From NCBI GenBank assembly GCA_016185465.1, contig JACPNO010000017.1, forward strand, positions 1 to 61,695: DNA of 61,695 nucleotides, read 5' to 3'. Shown one piece after another: positions 54,966 to 61,695 of this stretch (positions are counted from its first letter, which is position 1; each line of letters opens with the position of its first letter). Made by a program: the position numbers and the translations under genes. The notes under the pieces were generated by a model. That model was not told where the DNA came from. It did no database searches and worked only from the letters and a program-made list of their open reading frames with translations. This DNA is from Candidatus Solibacter usitatus. GTDB taxonomy: Bacteria; Acidobacteriota; Terriglobia; Bryobacterales; Bryobacteraceae.

Positions 54966-55919
54966 TCAGCCGTGGGAAACGCGCTCGCCTGCCGGTTCCA
55001 CCGGATAGCCGCGCTCGGTCCAGGCTTCGAACCCGCCTTGCAGCGGACGCACGCGCGTAATGCCTTTGCGCTTGAGGGCGAGCGCCGCACGGGCGCTCGA
55101 GGCTTCGTTCGGTCAACTGCAGTACAGAATGATTTCGCGGTCGCGCGGAATATTCTCATGGCGCGATTCGAGCTGATCCAGAGGCACGTGAATGGCTCCG
55201 GGCAATCGGGCTGCGTCGCTTGCCAGTTCGCGCGCATCCCGCAAATCCACGATGAGCACCGCATCTCCATCCTGCATTTTGCGATGCAGCTCATCGGGGG
55301 TAATACGCGCAACGCGCAGCTTACGCAGGAAGCGCGCGCGCTGAAAAAATTTCCATCCCACCCAGCCGCCCACCACCGCGATCACCAGAATCATAATCCC
55401 GGCGCCGGTGCTCATCGCTTTTTCGGCCACGCGTTCGAGCTGCGTTCGAAACACGAAGCCGAGCCCGGCGAAAGCGCCCGCCCACGCCAGTGCCCCGCCC
55501 CCGTCGTTGAGCAGAAATCGCCACAACGGCATGCGAATCAGGCCCGCCATGGGCGGCGCGACGGTGCTCAGGCCGGGAACAAATTTAGCGAACAACAGCG
55601 CTTCCGGGCCATAGCGCGTGAAAATATCGCTGGTGCGGCGCACGCAGGAATCGGGCTCAAGCGAAATCTTGCAGAGCAAATTGAGAATCTTGTAGCCTCG
55701 CCGCCGGCCCAGCCAGTACCAAACTGTGTCAGCCAGCACCGAGGCGATCACCGCCAGTAACAACGCCAGCGCCAGTGAAAAGTGTCCAATGCCGGCCAGC
55801 GCGCCCATCGCCAGCAGTACCGGACTGGCTGGCAAGGGCAGGCCGAGCTGTTCCGCCAACACCGACGCGAAAAGAATGGCATAGCCATAGCGCAAAACGA
55901 ATTGGACGGTTTCCTGCAT
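54966..55919 (-). CDS. DedA-rhodanese fusion, probable selenoprotein (UGA as Sec269)
   Basis: Residues 1-200 are a DedA/SNARE-associated membrane protein (AEQLGLPLPASPVLLAMGAL, ADTVWYWLGRRRGYKIL, FVPGLSTVAPPMAGL). Residues about 215-317 are a rhodanese domain: VLIVDLRDARE, LPGAIHVPL, EIILYCS. Then comes TGA at 55113-55115, in frame, followed by PNEASSARAALALKRKGI and QGGFEAWTERGYPV, the normal end of the domain. It stops at TGA 54966-54968. TGA lies two residues after the canonical Cys267; as Sec it gives a CxU pair. A SECIS-like hairpin follows. If not Sec, this is a nonsense mutation or sequence error. Confidence 0.78.
55079..55099 (-). promoter_or_regulatory. Candidate bacterial SECIS hairpin
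   Basis: On the minus strand, 13 nt after the TGA, CGAGCGCC (55092-55099) pairs perfectly with GGCGCUCG (55079-55086) around loop CGUGC (55087-55091). Known bacterial SECIS elements lie just after the UGA, have an apical loop about 16-37 nt from it, and have a G in the first two loop bases. Here the loop starts 22 nt from the UGA and its second base is G. High GC could give hairpins by chance. Confidence 0.6.
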
Positions 55920-55974
55920 GGAGAGCTATGGTTCCACTATACACAGCAGGAACTGAATCGGCGATGATGGTCGC

Positions 55975-57927
55975 ATGTGTGGCATCGCCGGATTCACGCA
56001 CCTGCAGCGCCCCGCCGATCCCAGTCTCATTCAACGGATTACCGCCTCGCTGATTCACCGCGGCCCCGACCAGCAGGGTGTATACGAATCGCCCCGAATC
56101 TCGCTCGGCGCCGTGCGCCTGAAAGTCATCGACCTCGCCAGCGGCGATCAGCCCATGGTGAGCCAGGACGGCGCCACGGTGATCGCCTTCAACGGCGAAA
56201 TTTATAATCACCGGGAATTGCGGCGTGAGCTGGACGGCCGCGGCCACCGTTTTCGCGGCCATTGCGACACCGAATTGGTGCTGGCGGCATTTCGCGAATG
56301 GGATCGCGATTGTTTCCGCCGCCTGCGTGGGATGTTCGCCGTGGCGCTGTGGACCGAATCCGCATCCCGTCTGGTGCTGGCGCGCGACCGTATGGGCATC
56401 AAGCCCCTGTATTTCGCCCGGCGCGGCAGTGACCTCTACTTCGGCTCCGAGCTGAAAGCCATTCTCGAGCACCCGGCGATTTCGCGGGTCCTCGATCTCG
56501 CGGCCCTGGAGGATTATCTTTCGCTCAACTATGTGCCGAAATCGCGCACGCTCGTCGAAGGCGTCGAGAAGCTGGCGCCCGGCCACTGGCTGGATTGGCG
56601 ATCGGGCGAGATTGCGAGCGCGGCCTACTGGCAGCTGGTGTTCGACCCACAGAAATCCTGGACCCTGGAGGGAGCGAAGGAAAGGCTCGATGAATTGTTG
56701 CGCGATTCCGTGCGCGAGCATCTGGTGGCCGATGTGCCATTGGGCGTTTGGTCGAGCGGCGGCATCGACTCCTCCACCATCCTGCACTACGCGGCGGAGG
56801 CATCTTCGGCGCCGTTGAAAACTTTTTCGATTTCTTTTCCAGGCCGCGCTCACGACGAAAGCCCCTGGTTCCGCGAAATCTCCCGCCGCTATGGAACCGA
56901 GCATCACGAGTTCGATCTCAATCCCGACTCCGAATTGCGCCATACGATCGAGGAATTCGCCTGGTACTCCGACGAGCCCTGCGCCGACGCCGGGGCGGTT
57001 CCCGTCTGGTTTCTCTCGCGCATGTGCCGCAGCCAGGTTACGGTGGCCCTTTCCGGCGATGGCGCCGACGAGCTTTTTGGCGGGTATCTGACCTATCTGG
57101 CCGACCGCTGGGCATGTCCCCTGCGTCTGATCCCGAAGCTTGCCCGCCGCGGCATCCTGCGAGCGCTCGAGCGTTATCTGCCCGTCACGGACGAAAAGAT
57201 TGGCTTCGATTACAAGGTAAAACGATTCCTCGAAGGCTCGCTCGCGGCAGCCGATGAAGCACATTTTTTTTGGAACGGCGCGTTTTCGCCCGCACAGAAA
57301 CGGAGCCTGCTCCTGGCTCCGCGACATCATTCGCTCGCGGACCTGGTCACCAGCCTGCCATCGGCGCCGGCCCGCATTGGCTTTCTGAACCGCTACGTGC
57401 TGGCCGATCAGAAGTACTATCTGCCTGCTGATATCCTGCACAAAGTGGATCGCATGAGCATGGCGCACTCCCTCGAAGTGCGGCCGCCGTTTCTCGATCA
57501 CCGCATCGTCGAATTCGCCGCGTCGCTTCCACAAAATTTCAAAATCCGCGGCTTTACGCTGAAGTACCTGCTCCGGGAACTGATGGGCGGCAAGCTGCCG
57601 GACACCGTTTTGCGCCGCGGCAAGATGGGTCTCGACATCCCCACGCATGAATGGTTCCGCGGTGTCTTGCGGCCGATGATCGAGGAAATGCTCGCGCCCG
57701 CAGCCGTTCGCGCGACCGGGCTTTTTCACCCGGAGGCGGTCGAACGCATGCTCCGCGACCATTTGGAGCGTCGTGTTAATGTCGGATATCACCAATGGGG
57801 GCTGCTAACCCTTCTCGTCTGGATGAAGAGATGGAAGATCGCCATTCCTCCCGCTGGAGCAAGCGGACAGACGGAACTGGCCCCGGTTCTGGCCACCACT
57901 TCGTTGTCCTCGCCTTCGCGGTTGTAA
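55975..57927 (+). CDS. asnB: Asparagine synthase, glutamine-hydrolysing
   Basis: The 650-residue enzyme makes asparagine from aspartate, glutamine and ATP. The N-terminal glutaminase domain begins with catalytic Cys2 (MCGIAGF) and has [15 protein letters not shown] and [12 protein letters not shown]. The synthetase domain has the ATP pyrophosphatase loop [15 protein letters not shown] near 258-272 and [12 protein letters not shown]. Such class-AsnB1 proteins often lie in glycan or capsule clusters. Its last 97 nt overlap the GT39 gene. A 55-nt gap separates it from DedA-rhodanese. Confidence 0.94.
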   Translation: MCGIAGFTHLQRPADPSLIQRITASLIHRGPDQQGVYESPRISLGAVRLKVIDLASGDQPMVSQDGATVIAFNGEIYNHRELRRELDGRGHRFRGHCDTELVLAAFREWDRDCFRRLRGMFAVALWTESASRLVLARDRMGIKPLYFARRGSDLYFGSELKAILEHPAISRVLDLAALEDYLSLNYVPKSRTLVEGVEKLAPGHWLDWRSGEIASAAYWQLVFDPQKSWTLEGAKERLDELLRDSVREHLVADVPLGVWSSGGIDSSTILHYAAEASSAPLKTFSISFPGRAHDESPWFREISRRYGTEHHEFDLNPDSELRHTIEEFAWYSDEPCADAGAVPVWFLSRMCRSQVTVALSGDGADELFGGYLTYLADRWACPLRLIPKLARRGILRALERYLPVTDEKIGFDYKVKRFLEGSLAAADEAHFFWNGAFSPAQKRSLLLAPRHHSLADLVTSLPSAPARIGFLNRYVLADQKYYLPADILHKVDRMSMAHSLEVRPPFLDHRIVEFAASLPQNFKIRGFTLKYLLRELMGGKLPDTVLRRGKMGLDIPTHEWFRGVLRPMIEEMLAPAAVRATGLFHPEAVERMLRDHLERRVNVGYHQWGLLTLLVWMKRWKIAIPPAGASGQTELAPVLATTSLSSPSRL

Positions 57928-59663
57928 TTTTTCTTGGATGCGCAATAAGCCCGCCGGGGTTGATGGATGACGTCGACGGCGCCCAAGCTCAAATCGCGCG
58001 CAACATGCTGGATTCCGGCGATTGGGTGACCGCGCGCCTCAATGGCATCCCGTATCTTGAAAAACCGCCCCTTCCCGACTGGATGGTCGCCGTCTCGTAC
58101 ATGTTGTTTGGCGTGCATGATTGGGCGGTGCACCTGGTAAAAGCGCTCGCCGCGATTGTGCTCTGCTGGCTTACCCTGCGCTTTGGCCAGTGGGCTTTCG
58201 GCCGTACCGCCGGAATGTACGCAGGGCTGTGCCTGGCCACTTGTGTCGGGCTGTTCCTCTTCACCCGCGTTCTCATTTCGGACGCCATGCTCACGCTGGC
58301 GATCACCGCCGGGATGTGGTCGCTGATGCGGCTGTTGGATGAGGATGAGCCGCGCCCGCGCATATGGGCCCTGCTGCTATGGGCCAGCATGGGCATGGGT
58401 TTGCTGGCCAAGGGACTGATCGCGGTGGTCATCCCGGTTGGGGCTAGCCTCGCCTATCTGCTGGTCACGCGCCAACTCCTACTGCCGCGTACGTGGAACC
58501 GGCTGCGGCCCGTGCCGGGAATACTGCTTCTGCTTGCCATCGCCGGTCCCTGGCATGTGCTAGCCACTTTGCGAAATCCTCCTTACCTGGATTTCACTTT
58601 TCACAGCGAAGCGGGCTCCTACCACGGGTTCTTTTGGTTTTATTTCATGAATGAGCACGTGCTGCGTTTCCTGAACCTGCGCTATCCACGCGATTACAAT
58701 ACCGTGCCGCGCCTGTATTTCTGGCTCCTGCATCTGCTCTGGCTGTTTCCGTGGTCGGTGTATCTGCCGGCTACATTCGGGCTGTCCTACCGCTCAGCCG
58801 ACCGCGCGTCCCGCACGCGGCTGCTGGCATTGTGCTGGACCGGCTTTGTGCTGCTGTTCTTTAGTTTCTCAACCACGCAGGAATACTACTCGATGCCGTG
58901 CTACCCGGCGCTGGCTCTCCTGCTGGGATCCGCGCTCACGTCTGGGAGTCCGGCGCTGCGCTGGGGCACGCGCCTGGCCGGTTCGATCGCCGCCCTGGGC
59001 TGTGTCCTCATCGTCGCGATTCTGTGGATGGTGCGCGGCCTGCCTACGCCGGGCGATATTTCCCACGCGCTGCGCATCAGCACCGATATTTATGCGAACT
59101 ACACGCTCTCGCTCGGACACATCGGCGACCTCACCCTGCGCTCGTTTGCCTACTTACGCGTTCCCTTGACCGTGGCCGGCGTTGCCCTGCTCATCGGAGC
59201 GTTTGGAGCATGGCGGTTCCGCGGTTACAAAGCCTTGCTCAGCTTGGCGCTCATGATGGCGGTTTTTTTTCACGCGGCGCGCCTGGCGCTGATTACGTTC
59301 GATCCCTACATGGGCTCCCGGCCCCTTGCCGAGGCGCTGCTTGCCGCGCCCCCAGGCCAGCTCATCGTCGACGACCCGTACTATCCGTTTTCCTCCGTCT
59401 TCTTCTACGCCAATCGAACCGCCCTGCTGCTGAACGGCCGCGTCAACAATCTGGAATACGGTTCCTATGCGCCCGGCGCGCCCCAGGTCTTTATCAACGA
59501 TGCCAACCTGGTGCGGCTGTGGCCAACCGCCACACGCTACTACCTGCTGGCGGAACAGCAGACCGTCGCGCGCCTGGAAAAGCTGGTCGGCAAGCAGGCC
59601 CTGCATGTCGTGCGAGCCAGCGGCGGCAAGTTCCTGTTCGTGAATTCTGAAAAAACTCCTTGA
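57831..59663 (+). CDS. GT39-type (ArnT-like) membrane glycosyltransferase
   Basis: The 610-residue inner-membrane protein shows the ArnT/PMT opening with [34 protein letters not shown] and then [12 protein letters not shown], followed by many transmembrane helices and a C-terminal soluble domain. These enzymes move a sugar from a polyprenyl carrier to lipid A or a protein at the periplasmic face. The start is unsure: ATG 57831 was picked, ATG 57795 would add 12 residues; both lie within asnB. Confidence 0.88.
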   Translation: MEDRHSSRWSKRTDGTGPGSGHHFVVLAFAVVIFLGCAISPPGLMDDVDGAQAQIARNMLDSGDWVTARLNGIPYLEKPPLPDWMVAVSYMLFGVHDWAVHLVKALAAIVLCWLTLRFGQWAFGRTAGMYAGLCLATCVGLFLFTRVLISDAMLTLAITAGMWSLMRLLDEDEPRPRIWALLLWASMGMGLLAKGLIAVVIPVGASLAYLLVTRQLLLPRTWNRLRPVPGILLLLAIAGPWHVLATLRNPPYLDFTFHSEAGSYHGFFWFYFMNEHVLRFLNLRYPRDYNTVPRLYFWLLHLLWLFPWSVYLPATFGLSYRSADRASRTRLLALCWTGFVLLFFSFSTTQEYYSMPCYPALALLLGSALTSGSPALRWGTRLAGSIAALGCVLIVAILWMVRGLPTPGDISHALRISTDIYANYTLSLGHIGDLTLRSFAYLRVPLTVAGVALLIGAFGAWRFRGYKALLSLALMMAVFFHAARLALITFDPYMGSRPLAEALLAAPPGQLIVDDPYYPFSSVFFYANRTALLLNGRVNNLEYGSYAPGAPQVFINDANLVRLWPTATRYYLLAEQQTVARLEKLVGKQALHVVRASGGKFLFVNSEKTP

Positions 59664-59670
59664 CCCTGGA

Positions 59671-60210
59671 ATGGATTCCACAGTGCATACTGTGGACGTG
59701 GCGCTCGCAACAGGCAAACCCCTTCGCTCCGGGGAACTGGCCGCACTGGCCGGAATCAGTACCGACACGCTGCGCCACTACGAACGTGTGGGCGTGCTGC
59801 CGGCGCCCCAACGGTCCGAAGGCAATTACCGCCTGTATCCTGCGCACGCTTTGGACCGCGTCCGTCTGATTCGCCGGTCGCTTTCGGTCGGATTTTCTCT
59901 CGACGAGCTGGCGAAGATTCTCAAGGCTCGAGACCAAGGCCGCGCTCCGTGCCGTCAAGTACGGGGAATGATGGCGGAAAAGCTGTCCCGGCTGGAAACG
60001 GAAATTACTGAGCTGCTGGCGATGCGCGACCATCTGCGCAACGTCCTGCGCGATTGGGATGAGCGCCTGAATCAAACGCCGGACGGGCAGCCTGCCAAGC
60101 TTCTGGAAACTCTGTCCCTACCCGCAACACCGAAAGGAAAAAACAATGAAACGCTATCTCGTACCCGCTTTGTTCGCGGCAGTAACGGTTTGCCAAGGCC
60201 AGCACGATGA
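59671..60210 (+). CDS. MerR family transcriptional regulator
   Basis: The 179-residue protein has an N-terminal MerR helix-turn-helix and wing (about 18-85: SGELAALAGISTDTLRHYERVGVLP). The dimerisation coiled coil follows, with one Cys in GRAPCRQVRG. The heavy-metal MerR proteins usually have two or more Cys here, so the effector is unknown. The last 65 nt overlap the next gene, whose His/Met-rich product suggests a metal. No MerR-type operator was identified. Confidence 0.88.
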   Translation: MDSTVHTVDVALATGKPLRSGELAALAGISTDTLRHYERVGVLPAPQRSEGNYRLYPAHALDRVRLIRRSLSVGFSLDELAKILKARDQGRAPCRQVRGMMAEKLSRLETEITELLAMRDHLRNVLRDWDERLNQTPDGQPAKLLETLSLPATPKGKNNETLSRTRFVRGSNGLPRPAR

Positions 60211-60658
60211 CATGGCTTCGTGCCCGATGCACCAGCAGCACATGAAACAGAAAGCGGTCGAGAGCCGCGGCGATCATGCCATGGGATTTTCCCACGAAAA
60301 GACCACCCATCATTTCCGTTTGCTGGGCGACGGCGGAGCCATCGAAGTGGAAGCCAACGATGCGGCCGATACCGCCAATCGCGACCGGATTCGCACCCAT
60401 TTGACCCAGATCGCGGAGATGTTTACCGCCGGAAACTTCGACACGCCGCTGTTTATTCACGGCCAGATGCCCGCCGGCGTGCCGGAGATGAAGCGCTTGC
60501 GCGACGTGATTGGCTACCGGTTTGAGTCGACGGCGCAAGGCGGGCGCGTGCGGATCACGGCGCGCAGCCCGGAGGCCGTCCAAGCCGTGCACGAATTCCT
60601 GAAGTTTCAGATCACCGATCACCACACCGGCGATCCGCTCACAGCTCCGGGGCGCTAA
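60146..60658 (+). CDS. Conserved exported His/Met-rich protein, probably metal-linked
   Basis: The 170-residue product has a signal peptide (KRYLVPALFAAVTVC), then a metal-binding-like segment with CPMHQQHMKQK and two His-rich patches (MGFSHEKTTHHF). The remainder forms an alpha/beta domain with IEVEANDAADTANRDR and HEFLKFQITDHHTGDP. I know similar uncharacterised proteins in Acidobacteria. An AAAGGA ribosome-binding site precedes ATG 60146. It is coupled to the MerR gene, and a copper or silver role is possible. Confidence 0.75.
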   Translation: MKRYLVPALFAAVTVCQGQHDDMASCPMHQQHMKQKAVESRGDHAMGFSHEKTTHHFRLLGDGGAIEVEANDAADTANRDRIRTHLTQIAEMFTAGNFDTPLFIHGQMPAGVPEMKRLRDVIGYRFESTAQGGRVRITARSPEAVQAVHEFLKFQITDHHTGDPLTAPGR

Positions 60659-60661
60659 GCT

Positions 60662-61695
60662 CTACGCGTGGCCGACGCGCATTTCGCCGAGCCCCATTTT
60701 CTTGACCAGCGCGCTAAAGCGCTTATCCGGCCTGATGGAGTCGAAGCGCCGGTCCACACCCAGCCAGACCAGCCAGGCATCGCGCGCGGCGTAGCCTTTC
60801 TCCAGCCACTCAAATGCTGCATCGGTTTGGCCCAAAGTCACATGAATGGCCGCGATCATCACCGGTGAGAAATACTGCTTGCTGGAGATTCGCGTCAACT
60901 CCTCGAGCATTCCGCGCGCCTTGCCGCGCTTACCCACAAGCGCATGGCCGTAAGTGAACTTCGCCGCGTCCGACCAATCGGGCTTGGAGAGCGCGCCGGC
61001 GCGGCGGAACTGCGCGAACGCCTTCATCAGCATGGAGCGCTGCAGGTAGATAACGCCCAGCCACCAACGCGCCAGGTAGAAACCGGGATCGGTCTCAAGC
61101 GCTTTTTCGAAATAGGCGATAGCGTCATCGTGCCTGCCCTGTACGTAGTAAGCGTGGCCGAGGGAGGTGTTGATGGCCGGAGACAGCGGGTCCAGATCGA
61201 GCGCCTTGCGGAGGGCCGTTTCCGCCTCCTTCAATCGACCCTGCGGCATCAGGCACAGGACGCCGCACCACTGATAAGCCGGCGCGCAATCTGGATCCAA
61301 TTCGATGGCTCGGCGAAACTCTTCCTCCGATCCTGCCCAGTCCCAGTCGTAAATTGCCCGGACCGCCGCCAGCGACACGTGCGCTTCAGCCAATGATTCA
61401 TCCAGCTCCATGGCTTTTTCCGCCGCCATGCGCGCCTTGGGCATCAATTCACGCGGGGCCATCTTGCCATAGCATCCCAACACGAAACGTGCGTCAGCCA
61501 AACCCGCCCATGCTGCCGCCATTTCGCGGTCCTTTTCGATGGCCGCCTCGAAAAATTCAATGCTCTTACGAAAGCCCTCCTCCGTCCACTTGTTCAATTG
61601 AAAACGGCCCTTCAGGTAATCGTGATAGGCGTCCAGGTTGTCAGTGGGGCGCTTCGAGGGGCCGTGCGTGCGTTCACTCAACGTGGCCGCAATGG
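60662..61695 (-). CDS. TPR-repeat protein, 5' end beyond the window
   Basis: At least 339 residues are present, with no in-frame stop up to the window edge, so the N-terminus is missing. The visible part has RPTDNLDAYHDYLKGRFQLNK, then at least five TPR units with GLADARFVLG, AEAHVSLAAVRAIYDWDW, PDCAPAYQWCGVLCLM and SPAINTSLGHAYYVQGRHDDAIAYF (each repeat segment). The linking region is typical of large proteins with an N-terminal winged-helix, kinase or TolB-like domain, so the visible part is probably the C-terminal half of one. Confidence 0.85.
   Translation of the reverse strand, partial: IAATLSERTHGPSKRPTDNLDAYHDYLKGRFQLNKWTEEGFRKSIEFFEAAIEKDREMAAAWAGLADARFVLGCYGKMAPRELMPKARMAAEKAMELDESLAEAHVSLAAVRAIYDWDWAGSEEEFRRAIELDPDCAPAYQWCGVLCLMPQGRLKEAETALRKALDLDPLSPAINTSLGHAYYVQGRHDDAIAYFEKALETDPGFYLARWWLGVIYLQRSMLMKAFAQFRRAGALSKPDWSDAAKFTYGHALVGKRGKARGMLEELTRISSKQYFSPVMIAAIHVTLGQTDAAFEWLEKGYAARDAWLVWLGVDRRFDSIRPDKRFSALVKKMGLGEMRVGHA

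Noticed and set aside
54902-55312. 136-codon minus-strand frame overlapping the rhodanese region
   Set aside because: It is a different frame of the same strand with no domain. The rhodanese frame explains the region.
55113-55919. Treating the DedA-rhodanese gene as a simple 268-residue protein or pseudogene
   Set aside because: The sequence after TGA is a perfect rhodanese end with no decay, and a SECIS-like hairpin is in place, so Sec is the better reading, though not proven.
55729-57795. 688-codon minus-strand frame opposite asnB and part of DedA-rhodanese
   Set aside because: It is antisense to asnB, whose domains and motifs are clear. The translation has no recognisable family and is a side effect of high GC codon bias.

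Overview
The window reads as one contiguous piece of a GC-rich chromosome, most likely an acidobacterium of the Solibacter/Bryobacter type. That placement is an inference. It rests on a DUF1549/DUF1553 cytochrome-type protein next to a DUF1501 protein, a PEP-CTERM protein, a Wzz/O-antigen-ligase glycan cluster, a DUF3592 protein and a short zinc-ribbon protein I associate with Acidobacteria. Genes are densely packed, many overlap by 4 nt (ATGA or GTGA), and no rRNA, tRNA, CRISPR array, transposase or integrase was seen.

Layout. 0-7.5 kb is housekeeping on the + strand: a TetR regulator with a membrane protein, acylphosphatase, apt, ispE, prs, rplY, pth, rpsF, rpsR, rplI and an SDR oxidoreductase. 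7.6-12.5 kb holds a lipoprotein, a PIN-domain toxin operon, DUF3592, a PiT phosphate transporter with its DUF47 partner, and ttcA. 12.5-16.8 kb holds rpe, a BamD-like lipoprotein, two response regulators, a YajQ protein and a hydrolase. 16.9-20.1 kb holds purB and a metallo-beta-lactamase gene, both apparently with non-canonical start codons, and a divergent quinone oxidoreductase. 20.1-25.2 kb is an exopolysaccharide cluster (Wzz, O-antigen ligase, two GT4 enzymes) interrupted by a DtxR regulator.

25.3-47.2 kb is a catabolic and secreted-protein region: EVE protein, CBM9-like protein, short asparaginase, S9 peptidase, DUF1549/1553 plus DUF1501, two VOC proteins, FAH hydrolase, a 5'-truncated CoA transferase, M20 peptidase, radical SAM/SPASM enzyme, two MFS carriers, a PEP-CTERM protein, a Gfo/Idh/MocA oxidoreductase, a PQQ-type beta-propeller and an ACMSD-like amidohydrolase. 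47.3-51.4 kb holds a lipid pair (FAD reductase plus cyclopropane-fatty-acid synthase) and a glucose-6-phosphate isomerase. 51.5-55.9 kb is a tightly spaced four-gene minus-strand run. 56-61.7 kb holds asparagine synthase, a GT39 transferase, a MerR regulator with a His/Met-rich secreted protein, and a TPR protein cut by the window edge.

The strongest candidate for something new is the 51.5-55.9 kb run. Its first gene is a DedA membrane protein fused to a rhodanese domain. The rhodanese is interrupted by an in-frame TGA exactly two residues after the active-site cysteine, and translation beyond it continues as a perfect rhodanese C-terminus. A perfect 8-bp hairpin with a CGUGC loop begins 13 nt after the TGA and fits the bacterial SECIS pattern, so this is probably a selenoprotein. 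It is followed by an in-frame MFS-nitroreductase fusion, a two-cluster ferredoxin with an unusual insertion, and a cysteine-rich protein I do not recognise. Other points of interest are the ATT and ATC starts of purB and its neighbour, several probable leaderless genes with -10 boxes about 7 nt before the ATG, palindromic bidirectional promoters, and two families of intergenic repeat.
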